41,641 nucleotides of DNA from RZYP01 sp050256135 (GTDB taxonomy: Bacteria > Bacillota > Negativicutes > Acidaminococcales > Acidaminococcaceae). This document shows, piece after piece, positions 7,236 through 14,708 of this stretch. The notes below the pieces were generated by a model. The model searched no databases. It worked only from the letters and a program-made list of their open reading frames with translations, and had not been told where the DNA came from. A program made the translations under genes and the position numbers. The DNA is taken from contig JBFWIF010000006.1 of the NCBI GenBank assembly GCA_050256135.1, forward strand, positions 1-41,641. Reading direction: 5' to 3'. Position 1 is the first letter of the stretch; every line of letters starts with the position of its first letter.

Positions 7236-8156
7236 ATGGAATTTTTCCAAGCGATTTTTAATATGTCGTCTGCAAGTTTTGCCCAGCACATGGTGAACGG
7301 AATATCACTGGGCAGTTTGTATGCGATGATTGCCATCGGTTATACGATGGTTTATGGTATTTTGTTAATGATTAATTTTGCTCATGGTGACATCGTCATG
7401 ATGGCTTGTTATTTTGCTTTCTTCGGTATTACTGTTTTTAAAATTCCCTGGTATCTTACATTTATAGGGGTTATCATTGCTACCGCACTGTTAGGTGTGG
7501 TTATTGAGCGTGCAGCTTATCGCCCATTGCGTGATGCACCAAAAAATTCTGTTCTAATTTCGGCTATCGGCGCATCCTTTTTGCTGGAAAACTTGGCGAA
7601 TTATCTTTTCAGCGGCAGGCCTCTGCGTTTTCCTAATATTGAATTTTTATCGCAAAACATTGCTATTGGCGGCGTGCAAGTGCAGGCCATCAGCTTGGTT
7701 ATACCGGTAGTGACTATAATCAGTCTCATTGTTTTGCTGCATATTGTTAATCATACTAAAATAGGTATGTCCATGCGTGCTGTGTCTAAGGACTATGAAA
7801 TAGCACGTGTCATGGGTATTAATATTGATAATGTTATTTCTATAACTTTTGCGATTGGTTCTGCGCTGGCAGCCATCGGCGCTATTATGTGGGGTATACG
7901 TTATCCGGGTATTACGCCGATGCTGGGAGTAATGCCTGGTCTGAAATGTTTTATTGCGGCAGTTATTGGCGGCATCGGTAATATTAAGGGCGCTGTTCTT
8001 GGTGGTTTTATCCTTGGTTTGGGCGAAATTATCATTGTTGCCTTTTTCCCGCAGCTTTCCGGTTATCGTGATGCCTTTGCCTTTATCGTGCTGATTGTTA
8101 TTCTGTTCTATAAGCCTACCGGCCTTCTGGGCGAGAAAACAACGGAGAAGGTGTGA
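7236..8156 (+). CDS. livH: Branched-chain amino-acid ABC transporter permease LivH
   Basis: This 306-residue membrane permease has many hydrophobic segments along its length. It opens with HMVNGISLGSLYAMIAIGYT and has LLMINFAHGDIVMM, the strongly conserved NFAHG block of LivH proteins. The cytoplasmic MRAVSKDYEIARVMGIN segment is the ATPase-coupling loop, and GGIGNIKGAVLGGFILG is near the end. It is full length for the family. The start ATG follows GGTGGTG by a few bases. It pairs with LivM, whose gene starts 2 nt after the livH stop codon. Confidence 0.93.
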   Translation: MEFFQAIFNMSSASFAQHMVNGISLGSLYAMIAIGYTMVYGILLMINFAHGDIVMMACYFAFFGITVFKIPWYLTFIGVIIATALLGVVIERAAYRPLRDAPKNSVLISAIGASFLLENLANYLFSGRPLRFPNIEFLSQNIAIGGVQVQAISLVIPVVTIISLIVLLHIVNHTKIGMSMRAVSKDYEIARVMGINIDNVISITFAIGSALAAIGAIMWGIRYPGITPMLGVMPGLKCFIAAVIGGIGNIKGAVLGGFILGLGEIIIVAFFPQLSGYRDAFAFIVLIVILFYKPTGLLGEKTTEKV

Positions 8157-8158
8157 TC

Positions 8159-9229
8159 ATGGCGAACAAAAGAAATCTAATACTTACAATCTTATTATTA
8201 ATAGGCTGCTTTGCTCTTGCTTGGTATGTCAATTTTGAAACTGACTCTTACATACGCAGAATTGTCAATTTGTGTATGGTCTATGCGATTATTGGTCTCT
8301 CAATGAACCTCACGAACGGTTTTACAGGTCAATTTTCTTTAGGACAAGCGGGTTTTATGGCTATCGGTGCCTATGTTGTTGGTATTTTTACAGTACCTGT
8401 TGCCTTGCGTCCAGCAGTATTCTATGCGGCACCAATGAATCCATTGATTGCTGACATCTATATGCCGCTTTGGTTGGCACTAATTGTCGGTGGTTTATTG
8501 GCAGCATTGGTGGCTTTCTTGATAGGAACTCCTGTTTTGCGCTTGCGCGGCGATTATCTCGCTGTTGCTACACTAGGTTTTTCAGAGATTATCCGTATTG
8601 TCATTACTAATGCACAGACAATTACGAATGGTGCTCTCGGTATTAAAGATATTCCAACGCTTAATGACGTCAGATATATTTTTGTTTTTACTGCGGTAAT
8701 TTTTATTTTTGTGGCTGCACTGGTCAATTCTTCCTACGGCAGAGCGTTTAAAGCCATCAGGGAAGACGAGATCGCAGCTGAAGCTATGGGGATTGATTTG
8801 TTCAAACATAAATGTCTGGCTTTTATGATTAGCGCTTTTTTTGCTGGTATTGGCGGTGGTCTCTATGGTGCTTTATTGGGCACAGTTGATCCGAAGAATT
8901 TCTTGTTTACTTTGACGTACAACTTCCTTTTGATTATAGTCCTTGGCGGTATGGGCAGTATTACCGGCAGCATGATTGGTGCTGTTCTTGTTACGGCTGG
9001 TCTTGAATTCCTGCGTGTTTTTGACGAACCGCTTGATCTGTTCGGCATGTCTATTCCTCTCTTCAGACCAGGATTCCGTATGGTTATATTCTCTGTTTTG
9101 CTGATGGTTCTCGTTCTCTTCTGGCGACACGGCATCATGGGTACCCGAGAATTTACATGGGACAAATTTATTGCATTCTGCAAGAACCCTTTCGGTTTTT
9201 TCGGACGGAAAGGAGCACGTAAGGCATGA
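8159..9229 (+). CDS. livM: Branched-chain amino-acid ABC transporter permease LivM
   Basis: This 356-residue membrane permease is the partner of LivH. Conserved landmarks are GLSMNLTNGFTGQFSLGQAG (about residues 46-65), the coupling loop REDEIAAEAMGID, and the GGMGSITGSMIGA block near the C-terminus. ATG 8159 is chosen because AAGGTG lies 5 nt before it; GTG 8153 would sit almost on the ribosome site. The basic C-terminal tail (about the last 25 residues) is cytoplasmic. The stop codon overlaps the livG start as ATGA, which implies translational coupling. Confidence 0.93.
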   Translation: MANKRNLILTILLLIGCFALAWYVNFETDSYIRRIVNLCMVYAIIGLSMNLTNGFTGQFSLGQAGFMAIGAYVVGIFTVPVALRPAVFYAAPMNPLIADIYMPLWLALIVGGLLAALVAFLIGTPVLRLRGDYLAVATLGFSEIIRIVITNAQTITNGALGIKDIPTLNDVRYIFVFTAVIFIFVAALVNSSYGRAFKAIREDEIAAEAMGIDLFKHKCLAFMISAFFAGIGGGLYGALLGTVDPKNFLFTLTYNFLLIIVLGGMGSITGSMIGAVLVTAGLEFLRVFDEPLDLFGMSIPLFRPGFRMVIFSVLLMVLVLFWRHGIMGTREFTWDKFIAFCKNPFGFFGRKGARKA

Positions 9230-10011
9230 CAATTTTAAGAACTGATGGTATAACAATGCGGTTTGGTGGCGTTGTTGCCGTTAATAATCTGCAAATAGAA
9301 ATTAATCAACATGAAATAGTGGCACTTATTGGACCTAATGGTGCAGGAAAGACTACTGCCTTTAATATGATAACAGGTGTTTATAAACCGACCAGTGGCG
9401 ATGTTATTTATACTGACGCCTCTGGCGAAGACATCAAAATAACCGGCAGTAAGCCCAGCACGATTGCTAGATTGGGGATAGCGCGCACTTTCCAAAATAT
9501 TCGTTTGTTTAAAGAACTTTCCGTTTACGAAAATGTTATGATTGCTAAACATCTACACCTGAAAGCAGACTTTATGTCTGCCGCATTGCATCTGCCGCAT
9601 TATAATGCAGAACAACGTCGGGCAGAGAAGGAAGTTGAAGAACTTCTTAAAAAAGTCAACTTATGGGATTTGCGCGATGAGAAGGCTTTTTCTCTGCCTT
9701 ACGGACAACAAAGACATCTGGAAATAGTACGTGCGTTAGCTACTAGCCCGAGATTACTTTTACTCGATGAACCTGCGGCCGGCATGAATCCGAAGGAAAC
9801 GGACGAACTAACAGATTTTATCAGCCAGATTCGTGATGAATATGATTTGACTATTTTCATGATTGAGCATCATATGGATTTGGTCATGGGCATTTCTGAT
9901 CGTATTTACGTTCTGGATTTTGGTCAGACGATTGCCAGTGGAACGCCTTTAGAAATTCAGAATAATGAGCGTGTTATCGCAGCTTATCTGGGGGTGGAAG
10001 AAGATGCTTGA
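9226..10011 (+). CDS. livG: Branched-chain amino-acid ABC transporter ATP-binding protein LivG
   Basis: This 261-residue ATPase has Walker A GPNGAGKTT (36-44), the Q-loop region RTFQNIRLF, the LivG-type signature LPYGQQRHLEIVRAL and Walker B LLLLDEPAAGMNP. The signature region replaces the usual SGGQ with YGQQR, which is normal for LivG and not a defect. The switch histidine is in IEHHMD. Its start overlaps the livM stop by 4 bp, and an AAGGAGC site lies upstream. LivG forms the heteromeric ATPase pair with LivF. Confidence 0.94.
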   Translation: MTILRTDGITMRFGGVVAVNNLQIEINQHEIVALIGPNGAGKTTAFNMITGVYKPTSGDVIYTDASGEDIKITGSKPSTIARLGIARTFQNIRLFKELSVYENVMIAKHLHLKADFMSAALHLPHYNAEQRRAEKEVEELLKKVNLWDLRDEKAFSLPYGQQRHLEIVRALATSPRLLLLDEPAAGMNPKETDELTDFISQIRDEYDLTIFMIEHHMDLVMGISDRIYVLDFGQTIASGTPLEIQNNERVIAAYLGVEEDA

Positions 10012-10717
10012 AGTTAAAGAACTTGTAGTTTCCTATGGCGGCATCGAAGCTCTCAAGGGTATTTCTCTTAATGTACCTGACGGGAAAATCATCACTCTGA
10101 TTGGTGCCAATGGTGCTGGCAAGAGCACCTTGCTGCGTACAATCATTGGTCTTGTGAAACCTCGGTCAGGCAAGATTTCTTATAATGAAAAGGAAATTAC
10201 GTCTCTTAATTCTCAAAAAATAGTAACAACAGGTATTACCTTGGTGCCGGAAGGACGCCGTGTCTTTTCTAATCTCACTGTTCTGGAAAACCTGAAAATC
10301 GGAGCTTACATGCGTAACGATAAGGCAGAGATTGAAAAAGATATTGAATGGATTTATAGTATGTTTCCACGTTTGCAGGAACGTAACTGGCAATCGGCAG
10401 GAACGCTTTCCGGCGGTGAGCAACAGATGTTGGCAGTCGGTAGAGCCTTAATGTGCAGGCCAAAGCTGATTATGATGGATGAACCTTCACTGGGACTTGC
10501 TCCTTTAGTAATTAAAGATATTTTTCGTATTATTCAGGAAATCAACGCCAAGGGTATGACTATTTTGTTGATTGAGCAAAACGCCAATATGGCACTCAAA
10601 ATTGCTGACTGGGCCTATGTTTTGGAAACAGGCAGAATTACTATGGAAGGTACCGGCAAGGAATTGCTGGAGAATCCACAAATCAGAGAAGCTTATCTTG
10701 GCAAGAAAAAGAAATAA
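10004..10717 (+). CDS. livF: Branched-chain amino-acid ABC transporter ATP-binding protein LivF
   Basis: This 237-residue ATPase has Walker A GANGAGKST (34-42), the LivF-typical LVPEGRRVFSNLTVLENL, signature LSGGEQQM and Walker B LIMMDEPSLGLAP followed by LLIEQNA. ATG 10004 is chosen because GGGGGTGGAAG lies directly upstream and homologous proteins begin MLEVKEL; this makes an 8-bp overlap with livG. It is the last gene of the liv operon and is followed by a clear terminator. Confidence 0.94.
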   Translation: MLEVKELVVSYGGIEALKGISLNVPDGKIITLIGANGAGKSTLLRTIIGLVKPRSGKISYNEKEITSLNSQKIVTTGITLVPEGRRVFSNLTVLENLKIGAYMRNDKAEIEKDIEWIYSMFPRLQERNWQSAGTLSGGEQQMLAVGRALMCRPKLIMMDEPSLGLAPLVIKDIFRIIQEINAKGMTILLIEQNANMALKIADWAYVLETGRITMEGTGKELLENPQIREAYLGKKKK

Positions 10718-10727
10718 TAAACTTATG

Positions 10728-10756
10728 GCGGTTTCGTGAATGCGAAGCCGCTTTTT
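10728..10756 (+). terminator. Terminator of the liv operon
   Basis: A GC-rich stem of about 10 bp including G-T pairs (10728-10737 with 10742-10751) is followed by five T residues (10752-10756). Confidence 0.85.
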
Positions 10757-10757
10757 A

Positions 10758-10786
10758 TTGCAACTTTGCGGAAAAAATAATAAGAT
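10758..10786 (+). promoter_or_regulatory. Promoter candidate for the TVP38/CYTH-CHAD operon
   Basis: TTGCAA (10758-10763), a 17-bp spacer and TAAGAT (10781-10786) lie 30 bp before the GTG start at 10815 and directly after the liv terminator. Confidence 0.45.
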
Positions 10787-10814
10787 AATAGAAAAAGAAG
10801 GACTGGAATACTAG

Positions 10815-11501
10815 GTGGCGAATTTGCAGCAAAAAATTGACATTGTTTTAGAACATAAAAAAATTATATTTGGTTTCATTTTCTTTCTTGCTGCTTTATA
10901 TTTTCTTAATACGTCTTCTTGGGTGTTCCGTCCCCAGTCAGTTGATGATGTTCGTCGGTGGGTGGCTTCGTTTGGCTCCTTTGGACCATTGGTTTATATA
11001 GCGCTCTACGGCGTCAGACCATTTTTGTTTTTCCCAAGTCTGCTTTTGAACCTCAGTGCCGGTATTTTGTTCGGACCTTGGTGGGGAATCGTTTATCTGC
11101 TGATGGGAGGGTTGGCTAATGCCAGCGTCTGCTTCTGGTCAGCAAGATTGTTCGGGGCCCAAAAAAGTCTGCTCAAATGTTTTGGCGGTAATTGGGGTGA
11201 ACGGCTTGACAAATATCTTTCTGATGACAGGGGATTTACTCGTATGCTGTGGCTCAGAACGGTGCCAATCTTTCCCTATGATCCGGTTAGTGTTGTTGCC
11301 GGCAGCAGCAGCATGAAATATGTGCCTTATGCCGCCGCTACAGTTGCAGGGATGTTTCCAGGCGCTATTGCCTATAATTTTCTCGCGGATTCTTTTGTTG
11401 GTAAAACTATTGGCATTTCGGGAGCTGTTTTAATTACCGTTATCGCCTTTGGCATACCTCTTTTGTGGTGGTATTTGAGTAATGAGCATAGAAGACTGTA
11501 G
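10815..11501 (+). CDS. TVP38/TMEM64 family membrane protein (VTT/DedA-like domain)
   Basis: This 228-residue inner-membrane protein has a short cytoplasmic N-terminus, a first membrane segment at about residues 16-32, and the VTT core: FGPLVYIALYGVRPFLFFPS, GILFGPWWGIVYLLMGGLAN and LRTVPIFPYDPVSVVAGSSS. The last of these is the re-entrant loop conserved in the family. Family members are linked to lipid scrambling or flipping and envelope homeostasis; a specific substrate is not established here. The start is GTG 10815 with AAGGA upstream. Two genes follow at 15 and 33 nt spacing, so this is the head of a three-gene operon. Confidence 0.88.
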   Translation: MANLQQKIDIVLEHKKIIFGFIFFLAALYFLNTSSWVFRPQSVDDVRRWVASFGSFGPLVYIALYGVRPFLFFPSLLLNLSAGILFGPWWGIVYLLMGGLANASVCFWSARLFGAQKSLLKCFGGNWGERLDKYLSDDRGFTRMLWLRTVPIFPYDPVSVVAGSSSMKYVPYAAATVAGMFPGAIAYNFLADSFVGKTIGISGAVLITVIAFGIPLLWWYLSNEHRRL

Positions 11502-11516
11502 GGGAGATGCAAGAAT

Positions 11517-11762
11517 ATGAAAATTTATTTATGGCGGCATAACAAAACTTATCACAGCCATAGTATGATTCAGGAACCCTGTGTAAGCCAAGAGTTCTAT
11601 CTTGACGCGATAGCGATTGTGGCTGCGAATAATTTGGAAGAAGCCTTGCTCAAACTAGCAGAGCAGAAACAAGGGTGGCGAGTTGAAGATTTGCGCAAGC
11701 TGGAACCTAAAGTTTTTTCTCTGGAAGAGGCAGAGATTATTTTTACTGATATCAGAGGTTAG
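11517..11762 (+). CDS. Small protein of unknown function (81 residues)
   Basis: I do not recognise this protein. It is 81 residues long, soluble and without a signal peptide. It opens with MKIYLWRHNKTYHSHSMI, contains one cysteine (EPCVSQEF), a central AIAIVAANNLEEALLKLAEQ and an acidic end. The middle, where a short strand is followed by an AANNLEEAL helix, resembles the way small ferredoxin-like or DUF-type domains begin a helix, but this is not enough to assign a family. It has a GGGGAGATG ribosome site and is packed between TVP38 (15 nt) and CYTH-CHAD (33 nt), so it is a real gene of that operon. Confidence 0.75.
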   Translation: MKIYLWRHNKTYHSHSMIQEPCVSQEFYLDAIAIVAANNLEEALLKLAEQKQGWRVEDLRKLEPKVFSLEEAEIIFTDIRG

Positions 11763-11795
11763 AAAGAATAATTTTGTAAAGGTGGGTGAAATATC

Positions 11796-13319
11796 TTGGA
11801 CAATACAACAGAGATGGAAATTAAGCTTTCTGCCAGCAAAGAAAGTTTAAAGAAACTATTAGATTCATCGCTTTTGAAAGCAGCAATGGTGCCTGATAGT
11901 CTGCAGGAAAAAGAACTGGAAAATTATTATTATGATACCGCAAGTTACAAGCTTTTTCATGAGGGTATTGCGTACCGCATCCGTAAGAGTGATGTAGGTT
12001 ATGTTGCTACTATCAAAACCGATGACGCTTCTCAAAGCGGCTTTTCTGAAAGAAAAGAATACAATGTGCCAGTTGGAGAAATACTGCCAACCTTGGATGG
12101 CTTCGAAGAGCTTGGTTTAGCAGTTGATTTGAAGAAGCTGATAGCAGACGAAGAACTGCAGATATTGTTTAAGGTGTTGGTAAGAAGAGAAATCCGTCTA
12201 TTGCAGATTACACCGGAAACCTTACTGGAAATGGCAATTGATAAAGGTAGTATTGTTGTCGGAAAGAACAAAGAAAAAATTGAGGAAATAGAATTTGAGA
12301 TAGTTAAGGGCAGTAAAGGAGATTTATTTGAGTTCGTAGCAGCTCTGGCCGTCGAAGTTCCGCTTTTTATCGAACCGCGCAGCAAATTTAAACGTGGTAT
12401 TGACTTATTATCCAATGGCTTTGACTATGCGGATATTGAAGAAAAAGGGGTAAAAATTGATAGGGGCGGCAATGTAGAAACAGAATTTAAAAAGCTAATT
12501 TATTATGATATAGGTGTAATCCTTGAAGCACAGAATGCTTTGCGTGATACAACAGGCTTGGAAGACGCTGACCGGATACTTTTAAATAGGGTCAAACGTT
12601 TGCGTGCTGTTGTCAATTTTATTAAACCATTAATTGAGCAGCGGGATTATGAATATTTTCATGAGCTGTTGATTGATATTGTTGAGCCTTTGCAGCAGCT
12701 CTATGTGTTGAAAAGATTTATGCGGCAGTGGGAGAAAGTATATAAGAAAACTGGTACAATACTGAAAAATAATGTCTTAACGGCACGTTTGGAAGAGCGC
12801 CGTTTAGAAATAATGCAGACAATAAAAACACAGATTGAAAGCGGTCTATATGCACGTGGTATGTTCAAAATGTTAGCTTGGACGGAAAACTCCCATTGGC
12901 AAGGGGCTGAGTTCATTCAGCTTGAACAATTTTCACTTTGCCGTTTCCGCGATTGGCATAAAAAATTGCTGGCATTTGAATTTACCAACGAGATGCTTGA
13001 AGAAGAAATGGCACGTGAGATGAGAAAAATCATTGAAGTTATGGTAATGGTACGTCGGAGTATTAAGATTGGTACGCTTGATAAACAAACTTTTGCATAC
13101 ATGAAAGATTTGTATCGACAGCTGAAAATTTTAAATTTTGATATTTATGGGCACAAAGATATTCTTGCTTTCCTGCATGGCAGCAACAGCAGAGTGCTCT
13201 ACCGTGATGCAGGTCTTTTGATTGGCTGGCGCCTGTCTGAAATGCCAGGAGCGTGGCGCAAGGTGCAAAAAAGCTGGTCGAGATTGTTGTCCGCACTTAA
13301 AAATAAAAATAAAGAATAA
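11796..13319 (+). CDS. CYTH and CHAD domain-containing protein
   Basis: This 507-residue cytoplasmic protein has an N-terminal CYTH (triphosphate tunnel) domain at about 1-205 with the ExExK signature TEMEIKL (Glu6, Glu8, Lys10), YYDTASYKL, YRIRKSDVGYVATIKT and a late RSKFKRG. The C-terminal part, about 225-500, is an all-helical CHAD domain, a fold known to bind polyphosphate. The CHAD part is divergent: the usual His-X3-Arg-X3-Arg-Arg face is reduced to NRVKRLRAVVNF. The start is TTG 11796, 7 nt after GGTGGGTG; the next ATG (11814) would cut into the ExExK motif. Triphosphatase activity on inorganic triphosphate is the family expectation for the CYTH part. The gene closes the TVP38 operon. 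Confidence 0.85.
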   Translation: MDNTTEMEIKLSASKESLKKLLDSSLLKAAMVPDSLQEKELENYYYDTASYKLFHEGIAYRIRKSDVGYVATIKTDDASQSGFSERKEYNVPVGEILPTLDGFEELGLAVDLKKLIADEELQILFKVLVRREIRLLQITPETLLEMAIDKGSIVVGKNKEKIEEIEFEIVKGSKGDLFEFVAALAVEVPLFIEPRSKFKRGIDLLSNGFDYADIEEKGVKIDRGGNVETEFKKLIYYDIGVILEAQNALRDTTGLEDADRILLNRVKRLRAVVNFIKPLIEQRDYEYFHELLIDIVEPLQQLYVLKRFMRQWEKVYKKTGTILKNNVLTARLEERRLEIMQTIKTQIESGLYARGMFKMLAWTENSHWQGAEFIQLEQFSLCRFRDWHKKLLAFEFTNEMLEEEMAREMRKIIEVMVMVRRSIKIGTLDKQTFAYMKDLYRQLKILNFDIYGHKDILAFLHGSNSRVLYRDAGLLIGWRLSEMPGAWRKVQKSWSRLLSALKNKNKE

Positions 13320-13320
13320 A

Positions 13321-13359
13321 TAAATAGCCGTTCCGCCTTTTTGGCGGCACGGCTATTTA
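13321..13359. terminator. Bidirectional terminator between CYTH-CHAD and lrgB
   Basis: A stem of about 17 bp with one internal mismatch (13321-13337 with 13343-13359) and a T-rich loop separates the two convergent genes; both arms end in A/T-rich sequence. Confidence 0.75.
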
Positions 13360-13384
13360 TGCTTTCATACACAGGTGATAAATA

Positions 13385-14101
13385 TCATATGGTGATAATC
13401 AGGCCCAGAATGTTTAGAACAGGGGAAGACAATAAAGCGGTTGCAATGCCGACTAGTGCAATTGCGAGACTGCCGATAGCGACCTGCAGGCTGCTTTTAG
13501 GAATACAGGTACTGACGCCGAGCGCATGGCTGGAAGCCCCTATTGCCAGGCCAATTGCGATATCTCTCTTAACTCCGCAGATGGAAAGTATCTTATGAGC
13601 GCACATCGCACCGAAGATTCCGGCAAAAATAACGCAGGCAGCAGTCAGAGGCGGTATGCCGCCGAGACCTGCCGAAATATCCATCGCAATAGGTGTCGTA
13701 ACGGATTTCGGTATCAGAGACAAAAGAACTTGATGGGAAGCACCAAATAATTTTGCGCACAGTGTTATTGAAATAATACCGGACAAGGTTCCTACGAGCA
13801 CACCGCTCAGTAAAATTTTATAATGCTGGCGCAAAATCTTAAAATTACGCACAAGCGGCAAAGCCAGCGCAATGGTTGCGGGGCCTAGCAGAAAATTAAT
13901 TATTGAACCGCCAACGGCATATTGTTCGTAAGTAAAGACGTGCGTAAAGTTTATGACGGCAATCAGAATTGCACAGGCAGTCAATAGCGGCGGCAGAAAG
14001 GTAATGTTAAAACGTTCAACTATCCGTTCGCCGAATTTGTAAGCAATCAAGGTAACCGTTAAACCAAGAAGAGGTGAATTAAGCATTATTTCCGGAATCA
14101 T
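13385..14101 (-). CDS. lrgB: LrgB/CidB family antiholin-like membrane protein
   Basis: This 238-residue polytopic membrane protein of the LrgB family has family landmarks LLGPATIALALPL, LSLIPKSVTTPIAM and IGASSHALGVST. Its length is normal. In Gram-positive bacteria LrgAB and CidAB modulate murein hydrolase activity and lysis; some relatives export pyruvate or other organic acids, which would suit an organism with a large NifJ-based pyruvate metabolism, but that is inference. The start overlaps the lrgA stop by 4 bp (ATGA), with a GTGAGGCG site upstream, so translation is coupled. Confidence 0.9.
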   Translation of the reverse strand: MIPEIMLNSPLLGLTVTLIAYKFGERIVERFNITFLPPLLTACAILIAVINFTHVFTYEQYAVGGSIINFLLGPATIALALPLVRNFKILRQHYKILLSGVLVGTLSGIISITLCAKLFGASHQVLLSLIPKSVTTPIAMDISAGLGGIPPLTAACVIFAGIFGAMCAHKILSICGVKRDIAIGLAIGASSHALGVSTCIPKSSLQVAIGSLAIALVGIATALLSSPVLNILGLIITI

Positions 14102-14463
14102 TTTTTCGCCTCACTTCTTTTAAGCAGATAATCGACGGTAAGCCCTGTAACGACCATAATAATAACAGAGGTAATAATTATGGTTGCGAATATAGCGATA
14201 CTTTCTTTAAGAATTATGCCGGCGTAGAGCAGGATGCTGACACCTGCGGGTACAAAGAGGATCCCCATTTTCTCCAGCAGCAATGAGCAGGTATCTTCAA
14301 CTGTTGAAATACGTACAACTTTTAGCAGCAGCAAAAGAGCAAGGATAATCATGCCGAGCAAAGCCGGTGGAAACTTTATACCTAGTGTTCCGATGAAGAT
14401 GGTACTGATGAATTGAATAAGCAGTATATAGGCAAAGCCTGTTAATAGTGAACTAGTAGTCAA
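14098..14463 (-). CDS. lrgA: LrgA/CidA family holin-like membrane protein
   Basis: This 121-residue protein has four hydrophobic segments. The family motif is seen as FPPALLGMIILALLLL (about residues 31-46), followed by LEKMGILFVPAGVSIL. The start appears to be TTG (14461-14463 on the complement), because GAAGGGAT lies about 7 nt upstream and no in-frame ATG occurs before the first membrane segment. The C-terminus is basic (LLKRSEAKK). It forms a two-gene operon with lrgB. Confidence 0.87.
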   Translation of the reverse strand: MTTSSLLTGFAYILLIQFISTIFIGTLGIKFPPALLGMIILALLLLLKVVRISTVEDTCSLLLEKMGILFVPAGVSILLYAGIILKESIAIFATIIITSVIIMVVTGLTVDYLLKRSEAKK

Positions 14464-14494
14464 AATTTATCCCTTCTTTTTAAGAATATGTAAT

Positions 14495-14523
14495 ATTTTG
14501 GCATGCAAAGCAAGCGTTGTCAA
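14495..14523 (-). promoter_or_regulatory. Promoter of lrgAB
   Basis: On the minus strand a perfect TTGACA (14518-14523), a 17-bp spacer and CAAAAT (14495-14500) preceded by TGC (extended -10) lie 32 bp before the lrgA start. Confidence 0.75.
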
Positions 14524-14545
14524 GACAAAGTGTTCAAAAATACTA

Positions 14546-14575
14546 TTTGACTTTTTGACCTTTTAGCCTTAGAAT
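14546..14575 (+). promoter_or_regulatory. clpB promoter with overlapping heptad direct repeat
   Basis: TTGACT (14547-14552), a 17-bp spacer and TAGAAT (14570-14575) form a good promoter. The -35 lies within a direct repeat, TTTGACT (14546-14552) and TTTGACC (14554-14560). The half-sites match those of the class III heat-shock repressor CtsR, but spacing is 1 instead of 3 nt. The leader to the clpB start is about 125 nt. Confidence 0.6.
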
Positions 14576-14708
14576 AAAAAAAGAAAACCTTCTTCTATCG
14601 AATCCAAGACCGTTATTGCTGGCTAAAGCGATGATGAAGGAAGAAGAGGGAAGAATAAAAAAAACAAAAATTCTGAATAAAAATTAGCTTTGCGGAGGTG
14701 TAAAAGTT

